Shown here: positions 20,060-32,200 of the stretch, piece by piece
Layout: each line of letters begins with the position of its first letter
How positions within the stretch are numbered: the first letter of the stretch is position 1
Assembly: GCA_036365455.1 (NCBI GenBank)
Contig: JAWQUS010000022.1
Span: forward strand, 8,804,001-8,868,000
DNA length: 64,000 bases
Source: Macrosoma leucophasiata
Taxonomy: Eukaryota; Arthropoda; Insecta; Lepidoptera; Hedylidae
Direction: 5' to 3'
Notes under the pieces: generated by a model
What the model was told of the DNA's origin: nothing
What the model saw: the letters and a program-made list of their open reading frames with translations, nothing else
The model's database searches: none
Made by a program: the position numbers and the translations under genes

Positions 20060-20455
20060 AGAAATATTGCAGATCGAGCCTACGAAAGAGACAATCGGCT
20101 AGTTTCGACTTCGTAGAGCGTTATCTCTGCTGCACACTGCCTACGTAAGCACTGACAGTCCGGTATTAGTCAAAACTTATTCAAAATTGTAACATTTATT
20201 TTTCCCAATAACACATGCGAGTGAACTTTAGAAATTAAACTTTAGGACTTCGATAGCTTAGCGGTAAAGCGGCTGGACTGGTTATCCTGAGGTCGGGTTC
20301 GATTCCTACCCGAAGTCAAATTTTTCTTTCCGTTTCTTTCTTTAATTTCTATTGTTCGAAATTGTCGTAAAACGTCACGTAGGCAAGGTGCAAAAGAGAT
20401 AACGCTCCACGGAGTTGAAATAAGCCCGTGGAGTTTCTCGTTGGATAATGTAATA
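20060..20455. mobile_element. Family P foldback element with a SINE in its loop
   Basis: Arms 20060-20170 and 20366-20455 are inverted (AGAGCGTTATCTC versus GAGATAACGCTC). The loop holds the SINE at 20191-20351. Confidence 0.7.
20191..20351 (+). mobile_element. tRNA-SINE (type 2b)
   Basis: Flanked by an imperfect 14-bp duplication (20177-20190 and 20352-20365, two differences). The tRNA-like unit has an exact 7-bp acceptor (GACTTCG/CGAAGTC) and B box GGTTCGATTCC. Confidence 0.8.
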
Positions 20456-20538
20456 TATTTTAGAACGACTAGATTGTAGGTCTAACGCGTCTGTTTGTTA
20501 GAAGTACATACAGCGCCATTTTTGAACTAATTCTAACA

Positions 20539-21091
20539 GTAAAGGAGCCCAGGATGCTATTTTTGTATTCACTCGAGCGCGTCAGATTAAAATATGGAAG
20601 ATACTTTGCACCCTGTTGGTTACATCCACTAAATCTAAAGTTTGTATACAGAGCCGCGCCCGATAAGTAGCCCTTAAAAAAAAATCAAAAGATCGCTACG
20701 ATCTTATTCTTCTTTCGAATCGTCTGAATTTTGGATAGGAGCATTGTTTGCACATTTTACATCCTCTCAGAATATCTGACACGTTCTTGACGCAAGACGT
20801 TGATGCCGCGCCCTTTTCAAAAACATTTGATTCTTTCCAAAATGAAGGTGAAAAATTACTCAAGAATGTCAGATACTCAGAGAGGATGTAAAGTGAACCC
20901 AATCAAAGCTCCTATCCAAAATTCTGGCGATTTGAATACGAGGCAGCTCGAGCGGAAGCCCTAAGGGTTCGGCCCTTTATGGGAATCTTAGATTTGGTGG
21001 AGGAACTGAACAGGGTGCAAGGTATCTCCTATACCTTAATCTGACGCGCTGGAGTAAATTCAAAAATCTCCTCTTAGGGGAGTCCCCTACT
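20539..21091. mobile_element. Family J foldback element
   Basis: Outer arms 20560-20620 and 21000-21070 are inverted (GCGCGTCAGATTAA, TTGCACCCTGTT). An inner inverted pair is at 20715-20795 and 20855-20935 (ATTTTGGATAGGAGC versus GCTCCTATCCAAAAT). Non-coding. Confidence 0.75.
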
Positions 21092-21454
21092 ATTAACGTT
21101 GGACACTTTATATTCAAGATGGTCGTAATTTATATCTACCATCAATCAAACTAATGATTTTTAAGACATGTCATGTGTTTATGAAAGATTTTTTTTTTCT
21201 TAATAATTCATGTATTTTTTTTAGTTTTTTTGGTAGTTTTTTTAATTTATGATTTGTAAGGCTACTAAATTTATATGAGGTCTGTATAATTGGTCGGTTT
21301 ATTTTTTTAGTTTGAAATAATTGATTTATGTATTTTGAATGTGTAATTTGGTAAAAGCAATCAAAATTAATAAAATACTTATTATGTTAACTAATTATGT
21401 TTTTAATTTAATCTATATAAAGGGCTGTTCATAATACACGTTCGCATACATAGA

Positions 21455-21708
21455 TTTAGCTTTCCCCTCTGTCAAAGTACAAGCCCAAATGGGCCTATCG
21501 CCTAGATGTTTAAATGTGTGCGTCAAATTGTTTCTGTATTTTGTTAAAGTCACGGTGTGAGTTTCGTAGTAATAAACGATTTTTGTAGTGTGCGTGTGTG
21601 TCGCACGCATTTCCCCCCGCAAACAATGACAGACTGTTTTGCATCGGCAATAAACGCTATGGCTACTCCCCTCCGGTCCGCCGCGACCAGTGGTCCGTGT
21701 TGCCACAG
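21455..21708 (-). mobile_element. Family B element
   Basis: TTTCCCCTCTGTCAAAGTAC to GGCTACTCCCCTCCGGTCCG and GTGTTGCC; core CACACACGCACACTAC (minus sense). Left terminus lost. Confidence 0.7.
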
Positions 21709-22077
21709 TAAATAGATACAAACAGTATGGAAACTAAGCCCATTTTATAAAATATTTACCTACACTCCATTGAAGCAACAGGGGTGTCACTAAATTTTTT
21801 AAATAATGGTGTTATTATTTTTGCATTTACTGACGTTTAATCAATCGTATTGGGATGTTGACTATTTTTTTTTATTGGTTACCCTGTAATAGTATTGGAT
21901 AAATAAATACTATTTGTCTTTGAAACATATTCGCTTCTTTACTAGAATAATGTGACATTTCATATAGAACGATTTAGATGAAATGTCACGTTATTCTTGT
22001 AAAGAGGCGATATAGTCAATAAGTACTTAAAAGTTGTTTAGATATTACGATTCAAAATGTTGCGAATTGTGAAATGA

Positions 22078-22262
22078 CTCAAAACGGCCCGGTTAGTCCA
22101 GCGGTGCGAAACCACCGTTTGATTCGAAGGGTCGCGGTTTCGATCCCCGCACCGGAACAAATATTTGTATGGCCTACAGATATTTGTTTCGGGTCTGGGT
22201 GTTTGTGTATGTGTTGTATGTGTACAACGGCACCCACCCGGTATTTTTTACATACATAAGTA
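22078..22262 (+). mobile_element. tRNA-derived SINE (type 3)
   Basis: CGGCCCGGTTAGTCCAGCGG (A box) and CGCGGTTTCGATCCCCGCAC (B box) form a tRNA-like unit, followed by the ACAAATATTTGTATGGCC body and a GTGTATGTGTTG tail. Confidence 0.75.
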
Positions 22263-22659
22263 GTTATAAAAAAAAACAAACAATAATAAATATACTATAA
22301 GAAATTAAAAAATAGTGCGCCGCCGGCAGCGGGAACAGGGTCCAAGCTATCGGTGGTAAGGGTCACGGAGACAGGAACCTCCACACTATACGTGCCGTGC
22401 CGAGGAGTACCGCCTTCTGTATTAGACCCATGATCAAACCTTGATCTTATTATTATTATAGTTTTAAGTACGGCAGACAGTTTAATTTTGATATAACTTG
22501 TAGATCTTTGTGTTTTGTTTTGTCTTAAAAATAACAAAACTGAGTGCTAATTACTTGGGTGATTTTTATAGTTCTGACGACAAGACAATCTGTGGAATAC
22601 TGCAACGAGTTGTCGAGACCGGGCGAGTTTCTCTTCCCCTCACCCACTCGGGTAAGCAG

Positions 22660-22880
22660 GATAATAAATAGCTACCCCGACGAACTTCGTATCGCCTTAG
22701 AGGTATAAACAAATTTACTGTCTAAAAAATCGAAAAAAAAAATGGTGAGATCCCTAAATGGTAAGGCCATTTAGGGATATAAAAAAAGACCTCAACCGAT
22801 TCTCATACTCACAAAATTTCATAATGATCGGTCTAGCCGCTGCGGAGTATTGTTACAAACACTGTCACACGAGATTTTTT
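22660..22880 (+). repeat. LINE-like 3' tail
   Basis: CCTCAACCGATTCTCATACTC and GGTCTAGCCGCTGCGGAG resemble the final non-coding part of insect LINEs. A small TCCCTAAATGG...CCATTTAGGGA hairpin lies at 22750-22777. Confidence 0.45.
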
Positions 22881-23044
22881 AAAATATGTTAGATATTATA
22901 ACAATACATCATTCTTGCCTTTCAAAATCACCAGGAAGTTTAAAAAACGATAGCTCCGGTTTTGATGATGCAGAGTTCAAACAGTCGTATACCACGCAAT
23001 ACGCTCGTGGCATCTTTAAAACACTCTTGGAAACAAAAACAAAT

Positions 23045-23165
23045 CGCAACGTGACCGCTCGTCTCGACGCGACACTCGCTACTGTAGCACTGCGAGAACC
23101 GCTTAGAGGCCTCGTAGATGCGCATGTTTGTGTGAGTGTGCCGTTTTGAACGCTTTGTATGTAGT
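23045..23165. repeat. Family D fragment
   Basis: GAGAACCGCTTAGAGGCCTC, GCGCATGTTTGTGTGAGTG, CGCTTTGTATGTAGTT match the family D palindrome at 43075-43275. Confidence 0.6.
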
Positions 23166-23485
23166 TACATTACTGCTTACAATCTATTTACTGTGGTGTT
23201 GCTCTATGTTCGCATACAAAGGGGTCTCGCTGAGCGTGACAAAATGTGACGGGAGGACGGGGAAACCACCATATCATATGAAAATTTAATGCAAATGGAA
23301 TGTAAAAGTACAAAATTTACTATCCAATAGATTAGTTCTGTTTACTCAAGATGGAAGCGCTGTACCAATTTCCAAACGAAGTCTAGACTACCAGGGGCGG
23401 ATTTCCCTATAGGCCGAGTAAGCCCGGGCCTAGGGCGGCAAAATTTGATTGTTTTTTTATGTAGTTGCCTACGCGCATGTTATGT

Positions 23486-23684
23486 CACACCGCGGACACT
23501 CCGCCAAAATTTCATACAAACGCTTAATTTGGTTTCTATCCATCAGTGACGTGTATTTACACGCGCACCTGTGTGCGTAGCACGTACAAAATACCAACCG
23601 TCGCCCATAAGAGAGGAAGGGGTTGTGTATGTGTGCAAATCGGGCGGGACGTCGAAGTGTCCATTCTATACGTAGTATTATTAT
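23486..23684 (+). repeat. Family E element inside a hAT
   Basis: CACACCGCGGACACTCCGCC to CTATACGTAGTATTATTA, about 200 bp. Confidence 0.8.
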
Positions 23685-23859
23685 GGCTGTCACATGCGTC
23701 ATACTCGTGAACGGGTGCTGTTGGTGGGGACTGGTCTGTTCTGGTTTGCAGGGGCTACATCACATTTAGTAGATAGCAGTTTAATTGCATCTATGCTATG
23801 GACGTTGACATTATTTGATTTTTCACGATAATCTGTACTAGATTTAAGCTCTCATTTAA

Positions 23860-24195
23860 AAGAGCTCTTACTGAGTTTGTTGGGTAGCAGAGTTCTTCTC
23901 AGTAGTGACTGCACTTGGAACTCTGCTAAGTGAATAACATTGATCTTGACGAATAAGTTTTTCTTCATTTATTATCATTGAAGGAATTGAAAAATTTTAT
24001 GATTATTGTGTTTTAACCAAATAGTTTAAATTTTAATTTTTAATTTACTATTAATATATGATTTTGCTTTTACTATATGTAATGGTTATTCGCTCTAGGT
24101 AGTTTATGATTTGTTGACGTTTTGAAAGTATCTGTAAAGATCTATTCGAAATAAAAATATTTTCTATTCTATTCCATTCTATTCTATTCTCTGGT
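23860..24195 (+). repeat. LINE 3' fragment with ATTCT tail
   Basis: GTTGGGTAGCAGAGTTCTTC and GGAACTCTGCTAAGTGAAT, then AT-rich sequence and (ATTCT)n; opposite orientation to 13858-14200. Confidence 0.6.
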
Positions 24196-24822
24196 TATGT
24201 GTAAAATCTCAAAAATGTGTCCATATAGCATCTCGCAAAAAAAATTACATGTATGGCAATAACGATTATTAGAAGAATTAATTAAGTCACTTACTATCGG
24301 TTTCTTTTTTCATTTTAATTTAATTTCTAAAGTTTATTTTGTATACTTTACAGCACAGGTGGGGGCAATCTTTCATAGGCCTAGGGCACCCAAGGTATCA
24401 AATCCGCCCCTGTAGACTACAATTAATTTGTCGCGTTTTTCATGTTTGGGCAGTACAGTCCAAGAATATCCAAATAGCAAAGTTCCATTAAATGCCATAC
24501 ATCGTACGTCACTGCCAGTTGTATAAATTCATAGTAATATAAGGTTCGGGTGCATCAAAAGAAAGTTACGGTTTTTTGCAATAAAAGGTTTGTACTCCAG
24601 TAGTCTAAGATATCTATGTCTAATAAACTTATTTAGTTTCAATTATTTTGTTTTCAATTTTTATAATATAACAGAATATAAGATATATAATTTTAACCTG
24701 TAATTGTTTTTTATTGTTTATAATATCCCAATGTACTTAAACCTACTTTAAGTAGGCAAAGCAGGATTTCCCAAACTGAGCTGCGTCTGGATGCCCTAGG
24801 GTATCGCAGCATCGATCCAGGG

Positions 24823-25118
24823 CATAGAGCAACACCGGAGGGGAGTAGCCATATGCAGGCTTTCCCCTCTGTCAAAGTACAAGCCTAAAGGGGCCTATAA
24901 GTACCTGTCACCTAGATGTAATGTGTGCGTGAAATTGTTTCTGTATTTTGTTAAAGTCAAGGTGTGAGTTTCGTAGTAATAGACGATTTTTGTAGTGTGC
25001 ATGTGTGTCGCACGCATTTCCCCCCGCAAAGAATGACAGACTGTTTTGCATCGGTAATACACGCTATGGCTACTCCCCTCCGGTCCGCCGCGACCGGTGG
25101 GCCGCGTTGCTCTATGAT
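24823..25118 (-). mobile_element. Family B element, both termini present
   Basis: CATAGAGCAACACCGGAGG at one end and GTTGCTCTATG at the other (inverted), with GGAGGGGAGTAGCCAT/GGCTACTCCCCTCC subterminal pairs. 296 bp, non-coding. Confidence 0.8.
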
Positions 25119-25241
25119 GCGTAATAATACCCAAACAAGCGTAAAAAAGTAAAAATACGATGCTGATGGTCCCGTAATCGCTATCACGGAGACATAACTA
25201 AAGTCTCGCGTATGGCAACACATCTGCATTTTTACCTCTGG

Positions 25242-25480
25242 TGAGTTTTGGCGGGAACGCGGAAAAGAGCTGTGTCGCTGCGTGATATTATTTTCGAAAT
25301 TTGTGTAAAGTCGCGTTTTTATGTGTAATAATGGTGGGATTTTTATCATAAAGCATTCGATAATGTTCACGACTGTAAGAAAGTGATATTATGAAGTGAA
25401 AAGTGATTTTTCGTATTGCCTCCAAAACTTCGTAAAAACTTCAGTAAAGTCCCCATCGCTTTACTGGAGCCACCCCATCA
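25242..25480 (+). repeat. Family H arm relic, diverged
   Basis: GAGTTTTGGCGGGAACGC at its start and TTGCCTCCAAAACTTCGTAA, CATCGCTTTACTGGAG near its end parallel the left arm of the palindrome at 60701, with a different middle. Confidence 0.6.
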
Positions 25481-25659
25481 TCTCATCATATTCCTCATGG
25501 AAGCATTTAATCATCGTCATCTTCCATATGGATATTCATTAATTTAAAGAAATGTGAAATTCAATATGTATACGACTGAAAGACTCTGTATCTATGGTCA
25601 TGACAAATTATAAAAAAAAAAAAATTTACCTCTGGTTCTTGTGTAGACGTCTTTAGGCT

Positions 25660-25794
25660 TTTTTTTTATGTAATGGAAGTGGTAAACAAGCATGCAGTTC
25701 ACATTGATGTTAAGTGATAACTGCAGCCTATAGACACCCACACAAAGACCAAGGTCAAAATGCAGATGCGTTACCACTGCTGAGGCCTAAGGTC
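25660..25794 (+). repeat. Family A, truncated
   Basis: T-run, ATGTAATGGAAGTGG through GAGGCCTAAGG; truncated at a Helitron relic. Confidence 0.8.
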
Positions 25795-25796
25795 GT

Positions 25797-25932
25797 ATTA
25801 TAAAGCTGAAGAGTGTTTGTTTGTTTGCTTGAACGCGGTAATCTCAGGAACTACTGGTCCGATTTGAAAAATTTTTTCAGTGTTAGATAGACCATTTATC
25901 GAGGTATATAATATCACGAGGCGGGCCGATAG
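25797..25932 (+). mobile_element. Helitron relic
   Basis: Shares AATCTCAGGAACTACTGGTC and CAGTGTTAGATAG with 12414-12611; the end GGCGGGCCGATAGTT has lost the CTAG. Confidence 0.65.
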
Positions 25933-26817
25933 TTATACATAAAAATAAAAAAACAAATTATTTATAACTTACACCTTTATTAATTTATTTACAACTACGA
26001 ACAATTTTAACGTCGCATATAATGAACGAAAAAATTAAGTAATCGAATTTGAGCAAATAGGTTATTTATAAAAATATCCGTCGTCGGCCATTATAGGATG
26101 AATTCCCGCTATATTAACATGGAGTGTAGAGGTAAATAGGACCGCGTATGGGGAACAAGTTTTTCAAGCAGTAAACAATGCTATTTTATTTGCAGACACG
26201 TATACATACTAAGCACAAAGAAAACTTGTTCCGTGATTAAGTTCATGTGTCAATTACTATGTCTTTCACTAAGAAAGTGAGAGAAAATACAAAAAAAAAA
26301 CGACACTGAACGGGGATAGCAATAAGCTGAGGTTTGGTCGATTAATTTTTATTTGCGCAAACTTAAACTTGCACTAACCAACAATGACAATTGTTATGAA
26401 AGTTTATTCAGTTTTGGAAAATTATCGCACGCTACGTTTTACTTGTGCAAACCAACATTTATTGCAGAATTTAAACGTGGCTGGCATTAATAGCATCAAC
26501 GAGTAAGTTAAGTAAGTTAAAAGCTACCGCTAATAATTTGACTTAAAAAAAATATAATTAAAAATGTAAAATTAACTTTTTGTCTAGCGAAATATTTAAT
26601 TTGATGATTATATATTTTTCAGTTAGAATTGTATTTTCTTTTTAATACGTAATCGACCAAATTGATATTCCTAAATCAGTCCTTTTTTTAACAGAACGGT
26701 CCTCTTTTACCTCTTCATTACATAATATCCTTTTAAAATACATTGGGAACAAACTATTGCAGTCATTTATTTTCACTCATAGAACAGAAATTTTCGGAAG
26801 TATTTGATTTTTTTGGT
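25933..26817. other. No gene seen
   Basis: AT-rich, no repeat family that I can place, no convincing frame. Confidence 0.4.
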
Positions 26818-27023
26818 TAGGGTTGCCAGATCGCTAATCCTAAAAGCCGGACAGACTAGCCAGTTCGGCCGGACATTTGTGTAAAAAAGCCGGACACCCG
26901 AAATAACAGCGCTCAGCTAGCAGCTCGGCGAAATGTTAAAGGCCTATCTCAGTTTTTTTTGACAGGAAACGCAATTAGAAATCCTAACTATGTCCGGCTC
27001 TATCCGGACGCCTGGCAACGCTA
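26818..27023. mobile_element. hAT-like MITE, 206 bp
   Basis: Termini TAGGGTTGCCAG and CCTGGCAACGCTA. Flanks TTTTTGGT and ACTTTGGT agree at six of eight bases. The repeat GCCGGACA occurs inside. Confidence 0.75.
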
Positions 27024-27726
27024 ACTTTGGTCATAGAAAGTTACAGTCATTAGAGACTTGTCATAATTTGTCAAATGGTCAATTCACTTCACACCTGTCA
27101 AAAACTTTAATATAAATTCTGTTCTACAAATACCTCCTTTTAAAATTTAAATAATCCCAAATAATTAAGTCGAAATGTTGCCATACACAAAACCACACAC
27201 AAGTCACATATAACATTAAAAAAAATCTCAGAATTCGTTTATTAATTTCAATAATATTATAAAAATTAGAAAGGAATGGATTCGAATAAATTTGTCTCTA
27301 ATATTATCTATTTACAACAATAATAATTAAAAAGGTAGATATAGTTCTGTGATCCAAGCATTACATAATTTGCTGCCATTATAAAAAAACCTTAAAAACT
27401 AAAAATAAAACTATACTTACTTCGAATTAAAAAATCTGTTTCGAAGAATCTGAATATTAGACAACACATTGTAAAGCAAATATGCGATTACCTTTAATTT
27501 GAAAAAAAAAATTGAATCAAAATGTTGCCTCATTAAAAAAGAATATAACATGTGATGCATACGAAAATTTTTCACTATATGACTACAGTACATTCTAACC
27601 ATTCCTCTACATTAAAATACTAGGAGAAAATATAGCTATATGGTAAAAAAATAGTAATACCTTAATTACCTATGGTTGGACGGACCCACAAGATTTAAAA
27701 GCTAATCCCAATATATCAAGAGACAC
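27024..27726. other. No gene seen
   Basis: AT-rich intergenic DNA; nothing recognised. Confidence 0.4.
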
Positions 27727-28192
27727 ATTGAAGTAATATGTGCAATACTCGCCAAGAAAAACTGCACCTCGTGCCTAAGAAAGAGATATTCGGCTAGTTT
27801 CGACGTCGTAGAGCGTTATCTCTGCTGCACACTGCCTACGTAAGCACTGATTTTTTTTAATGTTATGGAAGTGGCAAACAAGCATGCAGCTCAGATCGAT
27901 GTTATGTGATGACTGTAGCCTATAGACACCCACAAAAAGACCAAGGTCAAAATGCAGATGCGTTACCACTCCTGAGGCCTAAGGTGTTATGCCTCTGTGC
28001 CGAAAATTTTGACATATGCTGCACTATCAGCGCTCACGGATCCAGTGTGCAACAGAGATAACGCTCTACAAATTCGAAACTAGCCGATTGTCTCTTTCCT
28101 GAGCTCGATGTGAAATATTTCTTAGCGGGTGATATGGAGTACTAATTGCTAAGAATAGCTTATAGTACTTACATATTACTTCAATGTACACG
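27727..28192. mobile_element. Family P foldback element with family A in its loop
   Basis: Arms start ACATTGAAGTAATATGT and end with its inverse. GGCTAGTTTCGACGTCGTAGA faces CTACAAATTCGAAACTAGCC. The loop carries family A (27851-28005). Confidence 0.8.
27851..28005 (+). repeat. Family A, truncated
   Basis: From the T-run to CTCTGTGCCGAAAATT; the remainder is absent. Confidence 0.8.
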
Positions 28193-29179
28193 TATCATTA
28201 TATATATAATCAGATCCATTTTTTCGGAACCGTCAAAACAACTAACAGACTAGCAGCTATCGGTAATATACGATAAAACTTCCAATGATAAATCTGCCTT
28301 AGAACATATAAACAATAAAGTTTTTTTTTTTAAATGGCAACCCCAAAGCCCAAGTTAATATTTACAAGTAAAAAAAAGCCACGTCATAAATTAACTACAA
28401 AATTTGTTCAAATAGTGATATTTATCACATTCGTTGGAAGATAATCTAGATAAAATGAGCACTAAATAATAACATGTAGGTGGTATTAAATTAAAAATGC
28501 TAAGAATGGTCCCGGTTACATCAGAATGACAGCACGATTGTTGCCATTAGTGTAAAATTATTACCATTTTAGTAGTTCAAAAAATATGTCTTCGAGGAAT
28601 AAACCTTGTGTTATAACTCGAAAAGTATTTTCCGTGGCTATTGTTTTAATGACAGTCTACTACGTAACGTATATTGGTTATATAAATTGTGATATAAGTC
28701 AAGTTATATATAAAATTACATTTCTCTATGTAAATATGTGATGTGTAAACTTCGCTCAGAAGATAATCTAATTTTAAAATGTTTTCGTACATTTGGTCAA
28801 GTTCACTATAATATTTTAAAGTACCAAATATTTCACGACAACCATTTATCTCTCTGCAGTCTTAATATTAACTAAAGACGTTTTCGTTGTCTACATTTAT
28901 GATACAAATTGTAATAAACAGTTAAGAAACATACAATCAATCTGTTAGCTGATAATTGCAATCTTTAGACATCTATTAAATTTTAAATTTGAAGTCATGT
29001 ATATAATACAAATAATTTCAATCAAATCTACAATTACAAAATTAACATAACAAACAACCAATATACGTTTAAGATATTATTCTACACAGCTGTCTCATAG
29101 AGGGAAGCACCGTTGATTGACAATGTTGCCAGGTGAGAAAAAATAGTAGTTTTTGGGACAGCTCGGTTCAGTTGCATAG
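28193..29179. other. Downstream of the CD36-like stop codon
   Basis: Probably holds the 3' untranslated region of the CD36-like gene (minus strand) and spacer DNA. Several AATAAA-like motifs occur; none can be preferred. Confidence 0.4.
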
Positions 29180-29291
29180 TTATCTTCGGTTATTTAGTTC
29201 GTAACCGTTTTCTTTGCTGGGAGACTTGGAAGGGGGTGGCTTGGCAACCGCGTGACCTTCTAGTCTGAGGGTGCTTTGGCGATGTGATGAT
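29180..29291 (-). CDS. CD36-like last exon (cytoplasmic tail)
   Basis: 37 codons with TAA at 29182-29180. The tail is basic and Ser/Pro-rich, containing [18 protein letters not shown]. No clear dileucine lysosomal signal is visible. Acceptor TTTCCAG. Confidence 0.88.
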
Positions 29292-32200
29292 CTGGAAAAC
29301 AAATATCATTATTATTTTCGAAAAAAGTCAATTATTATAAAGACGTAATACAGTTTCTTACAGAGTTTATGCAATAAGGGGTCGTCCATTTATTTATTGA
29401 CAAAACATTTTACATCACATTAATCACGTGAGAATCAAAAAGGGGGGGGGGGGTGTTCAGGAAAAAATCACGAAACATCACAAGGAGGAGGGGAGTATTT
29501 GGAGATATCGTATGTATTTATTTCAATTTCAACCGAAAATTGGTGCGTGACTTCGGCAAAAATTTGAGAAACTTTCGTCTCGACAATTTTCACGCCAAAT
29601 ACATGCTTTTTGCCTTATTCATAAACGCTAATCTCTTCTTTGTCTTTTTCTATCCTGCACATTTGACAATACAACTGACAAAGACAAAGCATTATAGAGC
29701 TAAAACGTATCTAATGCACGTTTATGAATAAGGGGGTTAGTATATTATATTGAAGCGCGCATGGCCCCGCGGCTGGTGTAGATCGGAAGCGATTCACTGG
29801 GTTAAGCGATATGGCCGCGGTTGGGTATGCGATGGGTGACCGCTAGTGGCAATTAAAATGCGCGTTCCCGTGCTTCGGAGGGCACGTTATCGTCGGTTTG
29901 AAAACATCCGACAGCGAGTTGGTCACTATTTTTTTTTATCTCAGTGATATTCTCCATTACCTACTTATAATTTTTCTAATTTGTAATTTGACATGCATAT
30001 CAATTGTTGTTCACTTTAATTTATTTTGTTTGTTCTCGACGTGTCATAAGCGGTGCTTGTCACCCTAAATGAATAAATGAATTTCTGATTCTGATTATGT
30101 ATGTATTTATGTATGTATGTGTGTGTGTATGTATGTGTGTGTGTATGTATGTATGTATGTATGTAAGTATGTATGTATGTATGTATGTGTGTATGTATGA
30201 CTGACCGTATGAGGCAGGTGACGGCGAGCAGTATGAGCAGCACGCCGAGCGCCGACAGCCCCCAGGCGAGCACGGCGCCCGCGATGGGGGGCAGCTTGGT
30301 GGCCAGCCGGAGGAGGGATGACACTTCGTCGGGCAACTCATCTATACCCTGTGGAAATAATGCAGAATCATGTTTAATACGTGCAATTGTAGACCATAGA
30401 TCGACACGGGCCACCGGCCGCGGCGGACCGGAGGGCCGTAGCCATAGCGTTTATTAACGATGCAAAACAGTCTGTAATTTTTTGCTAAGGGAAATGCGTG
30501 TGACACACACACAACTACAAAAATCGTCTATTACAACGAAACTCACACCTTCACTTTAACAAAATACATAAACAATTTTACGCACACATTTAAACATCTC
30601 GGACCGAATTGGGCTTGTACTTTGACTGAGGGGAAAGCCTTGCATATTCAGTTTCTTCATTTATTTCATATAATTAGGCTCCTAGAGAACACTTTAAATC
30701 GTCATTAAAAAAAAAACTAACCTAGAGTGAATAACCACTAATAATAATCAAAAACACATATTAAATGAAAAAGAAACGAGACAATTATGTTTTATTTTTT
30801 AAAGAAAAATGGAAAGAAAAATTTGACTTCAGGCGAGACTCGAACTCGCGGCCTACTGGGAATCTAGTCCAGCCGCTCTTCCAATTGAGCTACTGAAGCC
30901 CTGCCCGATTTGTCAAATCTTTCCTTCACATCTATTGCATTGCTTTATGGTAGCAGCAGTGCCATCTATTACCAACTATGCTAGTTAGGCAACCGATATA
31001 AAAGACTTTTCAGTTTATTGAATATCGTAAAGAAGTCGCTTTTACCCTTAATAATTGTTTTAATAACATAGTTGGTGGTTGGTTTGCATAGTTGGCAATA
31101 GATGGCGCTACTGCTACCATAAAGCAATGCAATAGATGTGAAGGAAAGATTTGACAAATCGGGCAGGACTTCAGTAGCTCAATTGGAAGAGCGGCTGGAC
31201 TAGATTCCCAGTAGGCCGCGAGTTCGAGTCTCGCCTGAAGTCAAATTTTTCTTTCCATTTTCTTTAAAAAATAAAATATATTTCACAAGCAAGTGTTAAT
31301 GCGAAATAATATAAAACAGAGACAATTATGTACAAGTATAATATATGGAAAGAAATGGTTACTCTCTTCCGGTCCGCCGCGGCCGGTGGCCCTTGTTGCT
31401 CTATGGGTGCCACCGACTTATTTCCTACACCGCACTATCTGCCGAAGAGAGAAGTGCCACCCTCACCGACTACACACCTGGCAGTGCTCAACGGTGTGGT
31501 TTAGGTGGTCGTTTCGGGCCAGAACGTGCAAATTTTGGAACGAACTTCCCTCTGAGGTGTTCCCTCGGTGCTACAATATGGGGTTCTTCAAAAACTGGCG
31601 TCAAAAGAGTCCTTCAGGGCTGACAGCGCGTTGGCAACTCCCCTGGTGTTGCAAATGTTCATAGGCGACGGTGACCACTTTCCATCAGTTGGCCCGTCTG
31701 CGTGCCTTATGACAAAAAAAAATACTCAAAGTGCCTACCACCATATCGAACCGTTCCGCAGATCACTCACCATTGTAGAGACGCTTCCTGACGCTTTAAC
31801 TCCAGAACGCACGAACCGATTTCCACGGTTTTGCATTCGTTGGAAAGGTCTCGGACTCCGTGAGGTTTATAGCAAAGAAAATTCGGGAAAAATTTCAACG
31901 CGGGCGAAGCCGCGGGCAACAGCTAGTCGCTTATAATTATACCTTCCTTGTCTCATCGCACCCGCAATACCCATTATTACCTATCCTTTTCCCTCTCGTC
32001 CACTTCGCAAACCGCGATGACGCGAGTCGACGCCAAATCGTCGATATCAACGGACATACGCACGCGTTTATTGAAGTCCTCGCATTCCCGCTATACCAAG
32101 TGTGTATGTACCTTGTATAAGTATTAGTACAATTATCCTTTATTATAAATTTGACATCCGTCGTTCACTCACTAAGGGTCCTGTTGAAAACCAGCGTCAG

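Larger units (their letters stand above)
23392..24412. mobile_element. hAT element, 1021 bp, with nested insertions
   Basis: Termini CAGGGGCGGATTT and AAATCCGCCCCTG; the 8-bp duplication TAGACTAC at 23384-23391 and 24413-24420. Contains family E (23486-23684) and a LINE 3' piece. No transposase frame remains. Confidence 0.92.

Noticed and set aside
30016..30414. 132-residue protein starting MARVDLW on the minus strand
   Set aside because: Its core is CD36-like exon 6; the start lies in the intron and the end is a translated microsatellite.
31167..31241. Functional tRNA gene
   Set aside because: Cloverleaf-capable, but the same leader and tail recur in at least five copies, some with target duplications, so it is a SINE.
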